Assembly (NCBI RefSeq): GCF_000307165.1
Contig: NC_018704.1
Span: forward strand, 1,178,001-1,242,000
Length of the DNA: 64,000 bases
From: Amphibacillus xylanus NBRC 15112
Lineage (GTDB): Bacteria > Bacillota > Bacilli > Bacillales > Amphibacillaceae
Reading direction: 5' to 3'
A program made the position numbers and the translations under genes. The notes below the pieces were generated by a model, which was given only the letters and a program-made list of their open reading frames with translations, did no database searches and was not told the origin of the DNA. This document shows positions 24,900 through 34,187 of this stretch, piece after piece (within the stretch, counting starts at the first letter, position 1; each line of letters opens with the position of its first letter).

Positions 24900-25688
24900 T
24901 TAACTATTTTGTTGTAAATAAAATAAACCACCATTAATGACTTCTAATTTAATTTTTGGTTGATAAATGGCTTGTAAATTTTCTTTTTCTTTTTCATAGT
25001 GGTCTTCATCCATATTTGGATTGCGCTCTTTAAAGTAATTTAGTAATTTGATTTCTTCTGTCAAACTACGATAAGAATCACTGGCCCATTCATGTGCTTG
25101 TCTTTGTAATTGATTGATTAAATAATTTTCAATTCGATCATAGCCATTTGTCGGTTTGATAATTGGCGTAATTAAATAGCAGAGATCAGGCACAGTGTTA
25201 TTAAATTGTTTCGTTTTTAACATAAATATTGCTTGATCAATAATTGTTCCATTAATGAGATTAATGCCTAATGATAACAATTGTTCTGCTTGTTTTTTGC
25301 CTAAATAGGTCTGTTTAATATTAATAACTAACCATGGATACAACGGTGTTTGCTTCGTTGGCCTAATATTTTCATAAAGTTTACAATATCGCCCTTTTAT
25401 TATAGTATCTTCTGCAATTTTTTGAAACCGATCTGTTGTGTAATAAATATAATCAATTTCTTTTGTTGCAGATGAGTGATTGGTTGTTATTTTTAATTGT
25501 AATGGTTGACCGGTTTGATTTAATTTACGAACATAGTGCCAATAAAACGGACGATTCATAAGTCGTTCATCCATTTCTTCTGTTAATTGAATCGAAATGG
25601 TATCATTAATCACTTCAACTTGACACTGACTTGCTGTAAAATAATCAACTAAAAAATCATGAAGATTCTCGATTTGCATCATCATCAT
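24900..25688 (-). CDS. yqhG: Conserved protein YqhG
   Basis: About 262 residues long, matching B. subtilis YqhG. It has no membrane segment. The N-terminal half contains MTEEMDERLMNRPFYWHYV-like residues (around QLTEEMDERLMNRPFYW) and the C-terminal half is helical. It overlaps the end of yqhH and is always found next to it, suggesting a partner role with the helicase; that is inference. Four adjacent ATG codons at 25688-25677 can serve as start; the first has GAAGG 8 nt upstream. Confidence 0.8.
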   Translation of the reverse strand: MMMMQIENLHDFLVDYFTASQCQVEVINDTISIQLTEEMDERLMNRPFYWHYVRKLNQTGQPLQLKITTNHSSATKEIDYIYYTTDRFQKIAEDTIIKGRYCKLYENIRPTKQTPLYPWLVINIKQTYLGKKQAEQLLSLGINLINGTIIDQAIFMLKTKQFNNTVPDLCYLITPIIKPTNGYDRIENYLINQLQRQAHEWASDSYRSLTEEIKLLNYFKERNPNMDEDHYEKEKENLQAIYQPKIKLEVINGGLFYLQQNS

Positions 25689-27297
25689 CCTCAATACCTT
25701 CATATTGGTATTCTTGAATTACCTCTGCTAAATTATTAAGTTTAATTTTAATTTCTCCAATGCTTTGTGACTGATTCATGATTTGTGTGATCTCTTCATC
25801 GAATGAGTTTAAATTCAAGTCTGCTAGAATTTGATCAAGATCACCAACAACTCGCTCGAACAAATTAATTTTGTTATACAATAAGCTTAATACATGATCT
25901 TCTATTGTATCTGCCATTGAAAAGTTATAGATTTTCACATCGTGCTGCTGGCCATAACGGTGAATTCGGCCGATTCTTTGTTCGATTCTCATCGGATTCC
26001 ATGGTAGGTCATAATTAATAAGGTGATGGCAAAATTGCAAGTTAATTCCCTCTCCGCCAGCCTCTGTTGCAATTAACACTTGTGCTTTATCTTTAAATAA
26101 TTGTTTCATCCAATCTTTTTTGCCACGTTTAAATCCGCCACGAAAAGGAACAGAACTAATACCATGTTCTTTTAAAAGCCATTGTAAGTAGATTTGTGTT
26201 GCACGATATTCTGTAAAGACAATACATTTATCGTTAATCGATTTAATTAGTTCAACCAATTTAAGCGCCTTTGCATGATGTGGTAATTGCTGTAACTGAT
26301 CGATCAAATATTTTGCTTCGTCTAGTTCTGATTTATTTAATGTCATATAAAGTGCTTCTCTAGATGAACAAAATTCACGTAAATGTAAAATTTTTGTCGC
26401 ATTATTTGAAAAAATTGATGCTGATTCAAGTTCTTGATAAAATGCTCTTTCTTCATCCGAAAATGAAATCGTGATATTTTCAACTAACCGAGATTTCGTC
26501 TTTAATTGTGTATCTTGTCGTAAATGACGTACCATGACTTTTTGGATTAGCTTTTTTAGTTCTTGATCGAGTTCTTTCGAACCTTGGGTATATGTTTTTA
26601 AAAATGTATCTTGATCTCCTAAGAGACCAGGCTTTAATAGACTGACTAAATTAAATAGATCATCTAATTTATTCTGAATTGGTGTAGCTGTTAACAGTAA
26701 GCAGTATTTCTTTGAAATGGCTTGAGCAAATTGATAGTTTTTTGTTTGTTTATTTTTCAACTTGTGTGCTTCGTCAATTAATAGTAAATCATAATGTTGC
26801 TCCAAAATAATTTGCCGATGTGGATCTCTTTTGGCTAAGTCAATTGATGTAATTTGAATGTTATCAAGCGTCCAGTCTGGATTTTTCTTAGCAATAGTTG
26901 TTTTAATGAAGAACTTTTCATAAAGTTCACTTTGCCATTGGTTGACTAGAGACGCAGGGACAATTATCAGTGCCTTTTTAATTAATCTTCTTGTTAAATA
27001 TTCTTTGATAATTAGTCCTGCTTCAATTGTTTTTCCTAAACCCACCTCATCTGCTAGTATTGCTCTACCATTCATTTCATTGATGACTTTCTCTGCTGTA
27101 TTGATTTGATGGGGGAGAAAACTAACATTTTTCAGCAGATCTAATGCTGTTAATTGAGTAGAGTCAGGTATAAGTAATGTGTCAGAAATCTGATATGCAC
27201 GTTGAAACCAATCCCAATTAGCTAAAGCTTGATTTTGATCTAACTGATTTAATAATTCATCCATAAATGTTCGATCTCTGATTAATTCAATATGCAT
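25657..27297 (-). CDS. yqhH: SNF2-family DNA/RNA helicase-like ATPase YqhH
   Basis: This superfamily 2 ATPase has 546 residues. Motif I is ILADEVGLGKTIEAGL, motif II LLIDEAHKLKN, motif III LLLTATPIQN. The C-terminal RecA domain has VLIATEAGGEGINLQFCHHLINYDLPWNP and motif VI RIEQRIGRIHRYGQ. These are hallmarks of the HepA/RapA branch of SNF2 translocases. RapA recycles RNA polymerase in E. coli; the role of YqhH is not established. It is followed by yqhG with an overlap of 32 nt. Confidence 0.9.
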   Translation of the reverse strand: MHIELIRDRTFMDELLNQLDQNQALANWDWFQRAYQISDTLLIPDSTQLTALDLLKNVSFLPHQINTAEKVINEMNGRAILADEVGLGKTIEAGLIIKEYLTRRLIKKALIIVPASLVNQWQSELYEKFFIKTTIAKKNPDWTLDNIQITSIDLAKRDPHRQIILEQHYDLLLIDEAHKLKNKQTKNYQFAQAISKKYCLLLTATPIQNKLDDLFNLVSLLKPGLLGDQDTFLKTYTQGSKELDQELKKLIQKVMVRHLRQDTQLKTKSRLVENITISFSDEERAFYQELESASIFSNNATKILHLREFCSSREALYMTLNKSELDEAKYLIDQLQQLPHHAKALKLVELIKSINDKCIVFTEYRATQIYLQWLLKEHGISSVPFRGGFKRGKKDWMKQLFKDKAQVLIATEAGGEGINLQFCHHLINYDLPWNPMRIEQRIGRIHRYGQQHDVKIYNFSMADTIEDHVLSLLYNKINLFERVVGDLDQILADLNLNSFDEEITQIMNQSQSIGEIKIKLNNLAEVIQEYQYEGIEDDDDANRESS

Positions 27298-27390
27298 ATA
27301 TCATCCAACCTACCTTTATCATAAACTAGATTTATTATATCCAGTTTGTAATAATCAATGTATTTCTCGTTTTAATTTGAGTAGTTTTTA

Positions 27391-27427
27391 AGCAAAAAAA
27401 AAGGAACTCATCAATGTGAGTCCCTTT
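27391..27427 (-). terminator. Terminator of yqhL
   Basis: Read on the minus strand, AAAGGGACTCA pairs with TGAGTTCCTTT and is followed by nine or more T. It lies 80 nt downstream of the yqhL stop and upstream of yqhH. Confidence 0.88.
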
Positions 27428-27506
27428 ATTCATTGTTTAGATTAGAAATTGGATTAAATAATGTAATGCTCTCTAATTAGTTGGATTTAATTAATGGATA
27501 ATACGA

Positions 27507-27923
27507 TTAATAATTAGGCTTATTTACCTTTTTAATTTTCCCATTCCAATGTTTAAAACCTTTATCTAAGTGAGAAATGTCCTGATAGCCTTCTTTATGA
27601 AGAATCCACGCAGCACGCTCAGATCTTGATCCAGATTGGCAATATAAATATACCGGTAAGTCTTTACGCAATTCTTTTGTACGTTGTTTTAATTGAGTTA
27701 CAGGAATATTTCTTGCACCTAAAATATAACCCGCTTCATATTCATTTTTTTCACGAACATCAATCAATTGTGCCTTACGGTATCCTTTTTTAAACTCTTC
27801 CTCTGATAAAGTTGTTAAAATTTTCTTTGTTCTAAAATAGCGATAGCCAAGATAGACGATGTAAATAAGTAATAGTGATAGTATTACAATCCAATCCCAA
27901 GAGATTCCTAAAGTAAAAAACAT
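27507..27923 (-). CDS. yqhL: Membrane-anchored rhodanese-like protein YqhL
   Basis: The 138-residue protein has one N-terminal membrane segment (IVILSLLLIYIVYLGY) and a rhodanese domain from about 38. The active loop is YCQSGSRSERAA, with the persulfide-forming Cys, and DVREKNEYEAGYILGARNIP is the CH2A-like motif. It probably handles sulfane sulfur near the membrane. In B. subtilis gcvT-gcvPA-gcvPB lie between yqhH and this gene; here they are absent. Confidence 0.9.
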   Translation of the reverse strand: MFFTLGISWDWIVILSLLLIYIVYLGYRYFRTKKILTTLSEEEFKKGYRKAQLIDVREKNEYEAGYILGARNIPVTQLKQRTKELRKDLPVYLYCQSGSRSERAAWILHKEGYQDISHLDKGFKHWNGKIKKVNKPNY

Positions 27924-28098
27924 ATTGACTTCCCCTTTATTATAAACTGGTTCTATTATACGATAAAATTATGATTTTTCAAAATGAAACTCGTTACACA
28001 CCTAGATCTAACTTGTCATAAATGTAAATTTCATGTATCCTTTAAGTGATAATTGAATTTTTATTCATCATTTATCATTTAAAAATTGGAGGATGTCT

Positions 28099-28518
28099 AT
28101 GCCAACACCTAGTATGGAAGATTATATAGAGCAAATATATTTATTAATTGATACAAAGGGCTATGCACGAGTATCTGACATTGCGGAAGCACTTGATGTT
28201 CATCCTTCATCAGTTACTAAAATGGTTCAAAAATTAGATAAAGATGGTTATTTAAATTATGAAAAATACCGTGGCTTAGTATTAACAAAACGTGGTGAGA
28301 AGATAGGCGAACGCCTTGTGTATCGTCATGATTTGTTAGAGCAATTTTTGGAGATTATTGGTGTTGATGATGATAACATATATGAGGATGTTGAGGGGAT
28401 TGAGCACCACTTAAGTTGGAATGCAATTGATCGAATTGGTGATCTTGTCCAATACTTCAAGTCCAATCCAGATCGTAGAGATGAATTAATGCAGTCATGG
28501 AATCAATTAGATGATTAG
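28099..28518 (+). CDS. mntR: Manganese-responsive transcriptional regulator MntR
   Basis: MntR is a DtxR-family repressor of Mn2+ uptake genes. The 139-residue sequence carries the winged helix ([25 protein letters not shown]) and the metal ligands Asp in SMEDYIE, His in RHDLLEQFL, and EGIEHHLSW. Start ATG 28099 ([10 protein letters not shown]) is 6 nt after GGAGG; an in-frame ATG at 28093 overlaps that site. Likely monocistronic. Confidence 0.96.
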   Translation: MPTPSMEDYIEQIYLLIDTKGYARVSDIAEALDVHPSSVTKMVQKLDKDGYLNYEKYRGLVLTKRGEKIGERLVYRHDLLEQFLEIIGVDDDNIYEDVEGIEHHLSWNAIDRIGDLVQYFKSNPDRRDELMQSWNQLDD

Positions 28519-28621
28519 TCAAATAAATGGGGTGATACCAATAAGTAATCACCTCTTTTTTGTGCTTTAAACCTCAGCTCATGCATAAATTTTATTATTA
28601 GCTAATTAAAGGAGCATGAGT

Positions 28622-29509
28622 ATGAAAATTGATGCTGTATTTTCAGGTGGTGGGGTAAAAGGCTTTGCTTTTATTGGTGCGTTAGAAGCGTTAGAGGAGA
28701 AAAATTATCAAATTGTTCGATGTGCAGGGAGTTCGGCCGGTGCAATCGTTGCTGGATTATTGGCTGCTGGATATAAAGTTAGTGAATTGAATCAGATCAT
28801 GCTCAATAAAGATCTAAAAGAGTTGTTAGACAGTACAAGGCTAGAACGCTACCTTCCATTTTTAAAATGGATTGCACTTTATCGAAGTTATGGACTATAT
28901 AAAGGTCATTTATTTGAGAAATGGCTCGAAGAGATGTTAGCAAAAAAGGGTGTTCGTACTTTCGCTGATTTAGAGGAAGGTCAACTCAAATTAACTGCTG
29001 CGGATTTATCACTTGGTCGCTTAGTCATTCTTCCTGATGATTTAAGAGAGGTTTATGGATTATCTCCTGATACTTTTTCTGTTGCGAAGGCCATCCGAAT
29101 TAGTGCTGGATTACCTTATTTTTTCCGTCCAATCAAAATATATGATCAAGAAGCAAAAAAGCATCTCATGGTTGATGGAGCTTTACTTAGTAGCTTGCCA
29201 TTATGGCTCTTTAAAAGAAAAGGGAGAAAACAACTACGTCCTGTAATAGGATTTCAACTACAATCAAAGGAAAAATATTTTACTAACTTTGAGATAAATA
29301 ATGGTTTGCAATTTAGTAAGACACTAATCGGAACGATGAGACATGCACAAGATTTACGTTACATTTCTAAAATCGACCAACCTAATATTGTATTTCTTGA
29401 TACAGACCATGTTAATGTCGCTGATTTTAGTTTATCAAAACAAGATCGTGAAAAAATGATTGAAACAGGAAAGTTAAAAACGATGGAATTCTTAAAAACG
29501 TCCTTGTGA
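28622..29509 (+). CDS. yqhO: Patatin-like phospholipase YqhO
   Basis: This 295-residue serine acyl hydrolase of the patatin family has the oxyanion loop FSGGGVKGFAFIGAL, the nucleophile elbow AGSSAGAIVAG and the catalytic Asp in MVDGALLSSLP. Substrate is unknown; lipid acyl esters are likely. ATG 28622 lies 7 nt after AAAGGAG, which rules out the ATG at 28616. It precedes a strong terminator. Confidence 0.9.
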   Translation: MKIDAVFSGGGVKGFAFIGALEALEEKNYQIVRCAGSSAGAIVAGLLAAGYKVSELNQIMLNKDLKELLDSTRLERYLPFLKWIALYRSYGLYKGHLFEKWLEEMLAKKGVRTFADLEEGQLKLTAADLSLGRLVILPDDLREVYGLSPDTFSVAKAIRISAGLPYFFRPIKIYDQEAKKHLMVDGALLSSLPLWLFKRKGRKQLRPVIGFQLQSKEKYFTNFEINNGLQFSKTLIGTMRHAQDLRYISKIDQPNIVFLDTDHVNVADFSLSKQDREKMIETGKLKTMEFLKTSL

Positions 29510-29513
29510 CACA

Positions 29514-29560
29514 AAAAAATAAACTAACCTAAGTTTTTTGTATAGGTTAGTTTATTTTTT
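29514..29560. terminator. Terminator after yqhO
   Basis: AAATAAACTAACCTA pairs with TAGGTTAGTTTATTT over an 11-nt loop, with A-rich and T-rich flanks, so it can act for yqhO and, inversely, for yqhP. Confidence 0.88.
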
Positions 29561-29596
29561 GATTAAATGAGTTATTTTTGTGTAGCTCATTTAAAA

Positions 29597-29974
29597 CTAT
29601 AAAGATAAAGGATCATTTTTCGTTGACTTTTTTCCGTCAATAACACGTAAATGCGGGGGATTTGGCTTTTTCTTATTAGAAATAGAGGTTACTTTCTTTA
29701 AATGAGTATTAACCATTTGTTGCTTGCTTTTGTGTTGGTATCGTTTTCGTGATTGCTTTGCTGCTTTCCGGTACTTTCTTAATTCATCTTGGTTAATCCT
29801 TCGACGATATAAAAACAAGTATCGAAATAAGAAAACTGAACCGACGATAGTCGCAATGATTAATGTGCCTTTTAAGAATGTCATTGAACTTGAAAATAGT
29901 AAAGTCAACAATCCAAGCAAGGCAAATGGCATTATAATTAAAATAATCGGAGAAATTTGTGTTTTGTTCCTCAT
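29597..29974 (-). CDS. yqhP: SA1362-family membrane protein YqhP
   Basis: The 125-residue protein has two membrane helices (about 8-27 and 33-54), then a very basic cytosolic tail (RKYRKAAKQSRKRYQHKSKQQ) ending in LRVIDGKK. The architecture and position match YqhP. Function is unknown. GAGG precedes the ATG. Confidence 0.8.
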   Translation of the reverse strand: MRNKTQISPIILIIMPFALLGLLTLLFSSSMTFLKGTLIIATIVGSVFLFRYLFLYRRRINQDELRKYRKAAKQSRKRYQHKSKQQMVNTHLKKVTSISNKKKPNPPHLRVIDGKKSTKNDPLSL

Positions 29975-30163
29975 CTCAAAACCTCTTTTCTTAAAATGTT
30001 AGTGACTAATATTACAATTTGATCGATTCATATTTGATTATTATCGTGTTATTTTATGATTAACTATTGTCTAGTATTGACAGATCGTTAAACTTTATAC
30101 AAATATCACCATCAAATGCATATCAATTTATAACTTGGTAAAAATAAATTTGAGGTGATAGTG

Positions 30164-30634
30164 ATGCAAGAGTTAAAAAAGAAAAAAGAGTCTAATATAG
30201 ATTTAATCAAGCGAGTAGCGATAACGGGATTTTTTGCAGGTATCATTTGGCCAACACTGTGGGCAATATTAAACTATTTTAATTTTACGGAATTATCACC
30301 GAGTTCATTTGTGCTTGAATTAGTGTTTGATGCAAAGTGGATTAGTCGTTGGTATGGCCAAATTATATCCATACTTTTTCTAAGTCTAATGTCAATATTA
30401 GTAGCTTATATTTATTATTGGTTATTTAGGAAGTTAACTGGTATTTTACCAGGGATAATTTATGGGGTTGTGCTCTGGTTACTTCTTATTCTAATTAGTT
30501 CAAGCTTATTTGTCCATATACCAAGTCTAAATGAGCAAAATGTTAACACTATTGTCACAATGTTAGCTTTGTTTATTTTATATGGAGTATTTGTTGGCTA
30601 TACGATCTCTTATGATTTTTTAGATCAATCATAA
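30164..30634 (+). CDS. yqhR: Conserved membrane protein YqhR
   Basis: The 156-residue protein has four hydrophobic segments, with a basic N terminus (MQELKKKKESN) and conserved-looking GFFAGIIWPTLWAILNYFNF and TGILPGIIYGVVLWLLL. This is the YqhR family of Bacillaceae, function unknown. ATG 30164 is used because GAGGTGAT (30152-30159) is its ribosome binding site; the upstream in-frame GTG lies inside it. B. subtilis has aroQ (yqhS) next; here it is absent. Confidence 0.8.
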   Translation: MQELKKKKESNIDLIKRVAITGFFAGIIWPTLWAILNYFNFTELSPSSFVLELVFDAKWISRWYGQIISILFLSLMSILVAYIYYWLFRKLTGILPGIIYGVVLWLLLILISSSLFVHIPSLNEQNVNTIVTMLALFILYGVFVGYTISYDFLDQS

Positions 30635-30737
30635 AAATTTATCTGAAGATTATGCCATAAATTATCGTCAAAATTATGTCTAATATGGTACACTAACATG
30701 TAGTGACTTAGGATTAAATTGAAGGGTGGACACATAC

Positions 30738-31799
30738 ATGACGAAGCTAACAAAATTTAGACAAGCATTAGTTGAACACAATTTAGATGGTTTAATTATA
30801 ACAAATGCATATAATCGTCGATATTTAACAGGTTTTACTGGTACAGCGGGAATTGCTTTAATCACTAAAGATGAACAATTATTCATTACAGATTTCCGCT
30901 ATACTGAGCAAGCAGCTGAGCAAGCTGTTGGATTTGAAATAATTCAACATAAACAATCAATTGTTCAAGAACTTTCAGAACAAATTAAAAAACGGTCACT
31001 TAAAACAGTAGGTTTTGAACAAGATGATATTTCTTTTGCAACTTATCAACAATATAAAGAGGCTATCTCAGCAGAATTAGTACCTACATCACAAATTGTT
31101 GAAGGGATTCGCATGATTAAAACTGATGAAGAATTACAAATCATGTATAAAGCAGCAGAAATTGCTGATCTTGCTTATGAACATGTCTTAAAAACTGTTG
31201 AACCAGGTATGACTGAAATTGAAGTATCCAATATGCTTGAATTTGAAATGAGAAAGCATGGCGCTACTGAATCAAGTTTTGATATTATTGTGGCATCAGG
31301 ATATCGTTCTGCATTACCACATGGTGTAGCTAGTGACAAAAGAATTGCAGAAGGTGAATTGGTTACGCTTGATTTTGGTGCATTGTATAATGGCTATTGC
31401 TCTGATCTTACTCGCACATTTGCAGTTGGGGAAATTTCAGAACAGCTACACGAAATATATGATACTGTGTTACAGGCCCATTTAAATGCTTTAGGTGGAA
31501 TTAAAGCTGGTATGACTGGTCAGGAAGCAGATGCTCTTGCTCGTAATTATATTAAAGACAAAGGTTTTGGTGAATACTTTGGTCACGGTACAGGACATGG
31601 TTTAGGCTTAGAAGTACATGAGGAACCTCGATTATCACCAACTGGAAAAATGGTCTTAAGAGAAAATATGGTTGTGACTGTTGAACCAGGAATTTATATA
31701 CCAAATGTCGGTGGTTGCCGTATTGAAGATGATATTGTAATTACTACCGAAGGAAATAAGAGCTTAAACAAAGCACCAAAACAGTTAATTATTCTATAA
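30738..31799 (+). CDS. yqhT: Xaa-Pro dipeptidase/aminopeptidase YqhT
   Basis: The enzyme has 353 residues, as does B. subtilis YqhT. The M24 'pita-bread' metal ligands are visible: Asp in TLDFGALYNGYCSDLTRTF, His in GHGTGHGLGLEVHEEP, Glu in VTVEPGIYI and Glu in RIEDDIVI. The N-terminal creatinase-like domain starts with LVEHNLDGLIITNAYNRRYLTGFTG. ATG 30738 follows GAAGGGTGG. It sits 36 bp upstream of efp, probably in one transcript. Confidence 0.94.
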   Translation: MTKLTKFRQALVEHNLDGLIITNAYNRRYLTGFTGTAGIALITKDEQLFITDFRYTEQAAEQAVGFEIIQHKQSIVQELSEQIKKRSLKTVGFEQDDISFATYQQYKEAISAELVPTSQIVEGIRMIKTDEELQIMYKAAEIADLAYEHVLKTVEPGMTEIEVSNMLEFEMRKHGATESSFDIIVASGYRSALPHGVASDKRIAEGELVTLDFGALYNGYCSDLTRTFAVGEISEQLHEIYDTVLQAHLNALGGIKAGMTGQEADALARNYIKDKGFGEYFGHGTGHGLGLEVHEEPRLSPTGKMVLRENMVVTVEPGIYIPNVGGCRIEDDIVITTEGNKSLNKAPKQLIIL

Positions 31800-31835
31800 T
31801 TATTAATTTGAAAAGGCTTTAGGGAGGATTATTAA

Positions 31836-32396
31836 ATGATTTCAGTAAACGATTTTAAAACAGGCGTAACAATTGAGGTTGAAAATGATATTTGGCAAGT
31901 TATTGAATTCCAACACGTAAAACCAGGTAAAGGTGCTGCATTCGTTCGTTCAAAATTAAAGAACTTAAGAGATGGACATGTTCAAGATAAAACATTCCGC
32001 GCAGGAGAGAAAGTAGCACGAGCACATATTGATAGACAAGACATGCAATATTTATATGAATCAGGTGGCTTGTACACATTTATGAACATGGAAACATATG
32101 AGCAAATTGAAATTCCAAAAAATCAAATTGAACATGAAGTTAATTTCTTAAAAGAAAATATGGAAGTTAACGTTATTTCATTCCATGGAGAAATCTTAGG
32201 CGTTAACTTACCAAACAACATTGAATTAACTATTGTTGAAGCCGATCCAAACGTAAAAGGGAACACAGTTAGCGGTGGTTCAAAATCAGCTGTATTAGAA
32301 ACAGGACTTACCATTCAAGTACCAATGTTCATTAATGAAGGCGATAAAGTAATCGTCAGCACTTCAGATGGAAAATATATTTCACGCGTTAACTAA
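31836..32396 (+). CDS. efp: Elongation factor P
   Basis: EF-P helps ribosomes through polyproline stretches. The 186-residue protein has the three beta domains and the conserved loop [14 protein letters not shown] with Lys32 at the modification position. In B. subtilis this Lys carries 5-aminopentanol. AGGGAGG precedes the ATG. A strong terminator ends the yqhT-efp unit. Confidence 0.97.
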   Translation: MISVNDFKTGVTIEVENDIWQVIEFQHVKPGKGAAFVRSKLKNLRDGHVQDKTFRAGEKVARAHIDRQDMQYLYESGGLYTFMNMETYEQIEIPKNQIEHEVNFLKENMEVNVISFHGEILGVNLPNNIELTIVEADPNVKGNTVSGGSKSAVLETGLTIQVPMFINEGDKVIVSTSDGKYISRVN

Positions 32397-32402
32397 TTGA
32401 TT

Positions 32403-32450
32403 AAATAGATTAAGTAGAAGGACATTAACTCTACTTAATCTATTTTTTTA
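32403..32450 (+). terminator. Terminator of yqhT-efp
   Basis: AAATAGATTAAGTAGA (32403-32418) pairs perfectly with TCTACTTAATCTATTT (from 32430) over an 11-nt loop, followed by T. Confidence 0.93.
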
Positions 32451-32471
32451 TTAATTGCATGATCTGGATTG

Positions 32472-32499
32472 TCATAATCAAAGCCAAAGTTCATATATT
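32472..32499 (+). promoter_or_regulatory. Candidate sigma-E promoter of spoIIIA
   Basis: TCATAAT (32472-32478) and CATATATT (32492-32499) are separated by 13 nt. They fit the sigma-E pattern (ATA-containing -35, CATA-n-n-n-T -10). The promoter lies about 40 bp before spoIIIAA, whose operon is sigma-E-dependent in B. subtilis. Confidence 0.55.
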
Positions 32500-32537
32500 A
32501 GAATGAGTAAAGATGCTAGCTAAGTGAGGGTAGAAAT

Positions 32538-33506
32538 GTGGAACAGAGTATAGCAAGATTATTTCCGGAAAAGTATCGCCAAAGAATTTTACTAGCTATT
32601 CAAGAACATAGAGACAATATGGAAGAAATCAGGGTGAGACTAAATCGTCCACTTGAATTAGTCTTAAAATCTGGTTATGCCACGTTAGATGAATTAATAC
32701 CTGATGAGTCTGATGGACAATATATATTAAATCAATTAAGTGGTTATTCACGATATAAATTTGAAGAAGAATTAAAGCAGGGGTATATTACGATTGCTGG
32801 TGGTTATCGAGTAGGAATCGTTGGACGAACTGTATTAGAAAAAGGATCAATTAAACAAATTCAATCAATTTCATCATTCAATATAAGAATGGCTTCTGAA
32901 AAAATTGGTATCGCTCAGCCGATCATTAATTCCTTAGTCAAACAAAGTAGCTATTATAACACATTGATTGTTGGACCACCTCAATCTGGAAAAACAACCT
33001 TGATTAGAGATATTTCACGATTAATTGGGACAGGCTGGGGACATATGGAAGCAAAAAAAGTAGGAATTGTTGATGAACGTTCTGAAATTGCTGGATCCAG
33101 GAATGGTATACCATTTTACCAAGTTGGTAAACGAACAGATGTTTTGGATAATTGCCCTAAGTCAGAAGGGATGATGTTAATGATCCGATCAATGTCACCC
33201 GACATCATTATAGTTGATGAAATAGGTTCTGTTCGCGATATAGAGGCAATCCAAGAGGTTATTCGTTCAGGTGTTGGATTAGTTTGTACTTTGCACAGTG
33301 ATAGTTATCAATCTATTAAACAAAGCAAGCATCTTAAGCCAATAATTGAAAATCAATTCTTTCAAAGATATTTAGTATTATCAAGAAATAAAAAGATTAC
33401 CATCTTAGATCATGAGGGGAAAACATTAGGCTTAAATCGGAGGTTAACTAATGAACTTGATTGGGGCAATTCTTTTAATCATCGCAACCTCACTAATTGG
33501 ATTTGA
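32538..33506 (+). CDS. spoIIIAA: Stage III sporulation protein AA (ATPase)
   Basis: SpoIIIAA is the cytosolic motor-like ATPase of the SpoIIIA-SpoIIQ channel, made in the mother cell. The 322-residue protein has Walker A (LIVGPPQSGKTTLIRDISR), a Walker B-like region (PDIIIVDEIGSVRDIEAI) and the CTLHSDS segment of secretion ATPases. The start is GTG 32538. The C-terminal 56 nt overlap spoIIIAB. Confidence 0.95.
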   Translation: MEQSIARLFPEKYRQRILLAIQEHRDNMEEIRVRLNRPLELVLKSGYATLDELIPDESDGQYILNQLSGYSRYKFEEELKQGYITIAGGYRVGIVGRTVLEKGSIKQIQSISSFNIRMASEKIGIAQPIINSLVKQSSYYNTLIVGPPQSGKTTLIRDISRLIGTGWGHMEAKKVGIVDERSEIAGSRNGIPFYQVGKRTDVLDNCPKSEGMMLMIRSMSPDIIIVDEIGSVRDIEAIQEVIRSGVGLVCTLHSDSYQSIKQSKHLKPIIENQFFQRYLVLSRNKKITILDHEGKTLGLNRRLTNELDWGNSFNHRNLTNWI

Positions 33507-33960
33507 GAAGGCAGCACGATTAAAAAAAAGACCTGATCAAATCCTACAATTTAAAGGTGCATTGCAAGTGATGGAAGCGGAAATTCTCTATAGTCAACGA
33601 TTACTTGCTGATGTCTGTTTACAAATATCAACTCAAATTCCCGCACCCGTATCACACTTTTTCAGAAAGATAGGGGAGGAAATAGGGCATCACCATGATT
33701 TGCCAAAGCTTTGGATTGATGAATTAAAGCACCTCTTAAGTTATTCAGCTCTAAAACATGATGAAATAAATGTGTTAAAACAATTTGGACAGACACTTGG
33801 GCATTTTGATTTAATTAATCAACAAAAGCAAATTCAATTAGCGATTGTGCATTTAGATCGAATTTTAATAGAAGCTCAAAATGAGTACTTAATTTTTAGT
33901 AAAGTTTATCGTGGAATAGGTGTTTTATCTGGCATATTAATTGCACTAATATTGATGTAG
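33451..33960 (+). CDS. spoIIIAB: Stage III sporulation protein AB
   Basis: The 169-residue protein resembles a GspF-like platform protein. A membrane segment lies at 1-17 (LIGAILLIIATSLIGFEKA) and another at the C terminus (GVLSGILIALILM). The typical start MNLIGAILLI...RLKKRPDQI is present. GGAGG lies 8 nt before ATG 33451, inside spoIIIAA. It is part of the spoIIIA feeding-tube complex. Confidence 0.93.
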   Translation: MNLIGAILLIIATSLIGFEKAARLKKRPDQILQFKGALQVMEAEILYSQRLLADVCLQISTQIPAPVSHFFRKIGEEIGHHHDLPKLWIDELKHLLSYSALKHDEINVLKQFGQTLGHFDLINQQKQIQLAIVHLDRILIEAQNEYLIFSKVYRGIGVLSGILIALILM

Positions 33961-33976
33961 AGAGGAGCAAAACGAG

Positions 33977-34183
33977 ATGTATCAGGACGCCTCCATAATA
34001 TTTCAAATTGCAGGAATAGGGATCATTGTTGCGATGATTCATACGATATTAAAGCAAATGGGTAAAGAGGAGTATGCGCAATTTATTACATTAGTTGGGT
34101 TTATCATCGTCTTAATGATGGTGATTGATCGAATTGCTGATCTATTCCAGCAAATTAGAACAATCTTTTTATTTAAAGGGTAA
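33977..34183 (+). CDS. spoIIIAC: Stage III sporulation protein AC
   Basis: The 68-residue integral membrane protein has two helices (IIFQIAGIGIIVAMIHTIL and FITLVGFIIVLMMVIDRIADLF). Length and sequence match SpoIIIAC. AGAGGAGC precedes the ATG. It follows spoIIIAB by 16 nt. Confidence 0.94.
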   Translation: MYQDASIIFQIAGIGIIVAMIHTILKQMGKEEYAQFITLVGFIIVLMMVIDRIADLFQQIRTIFLFKG

Positions 34184-34187
34184 ACTC

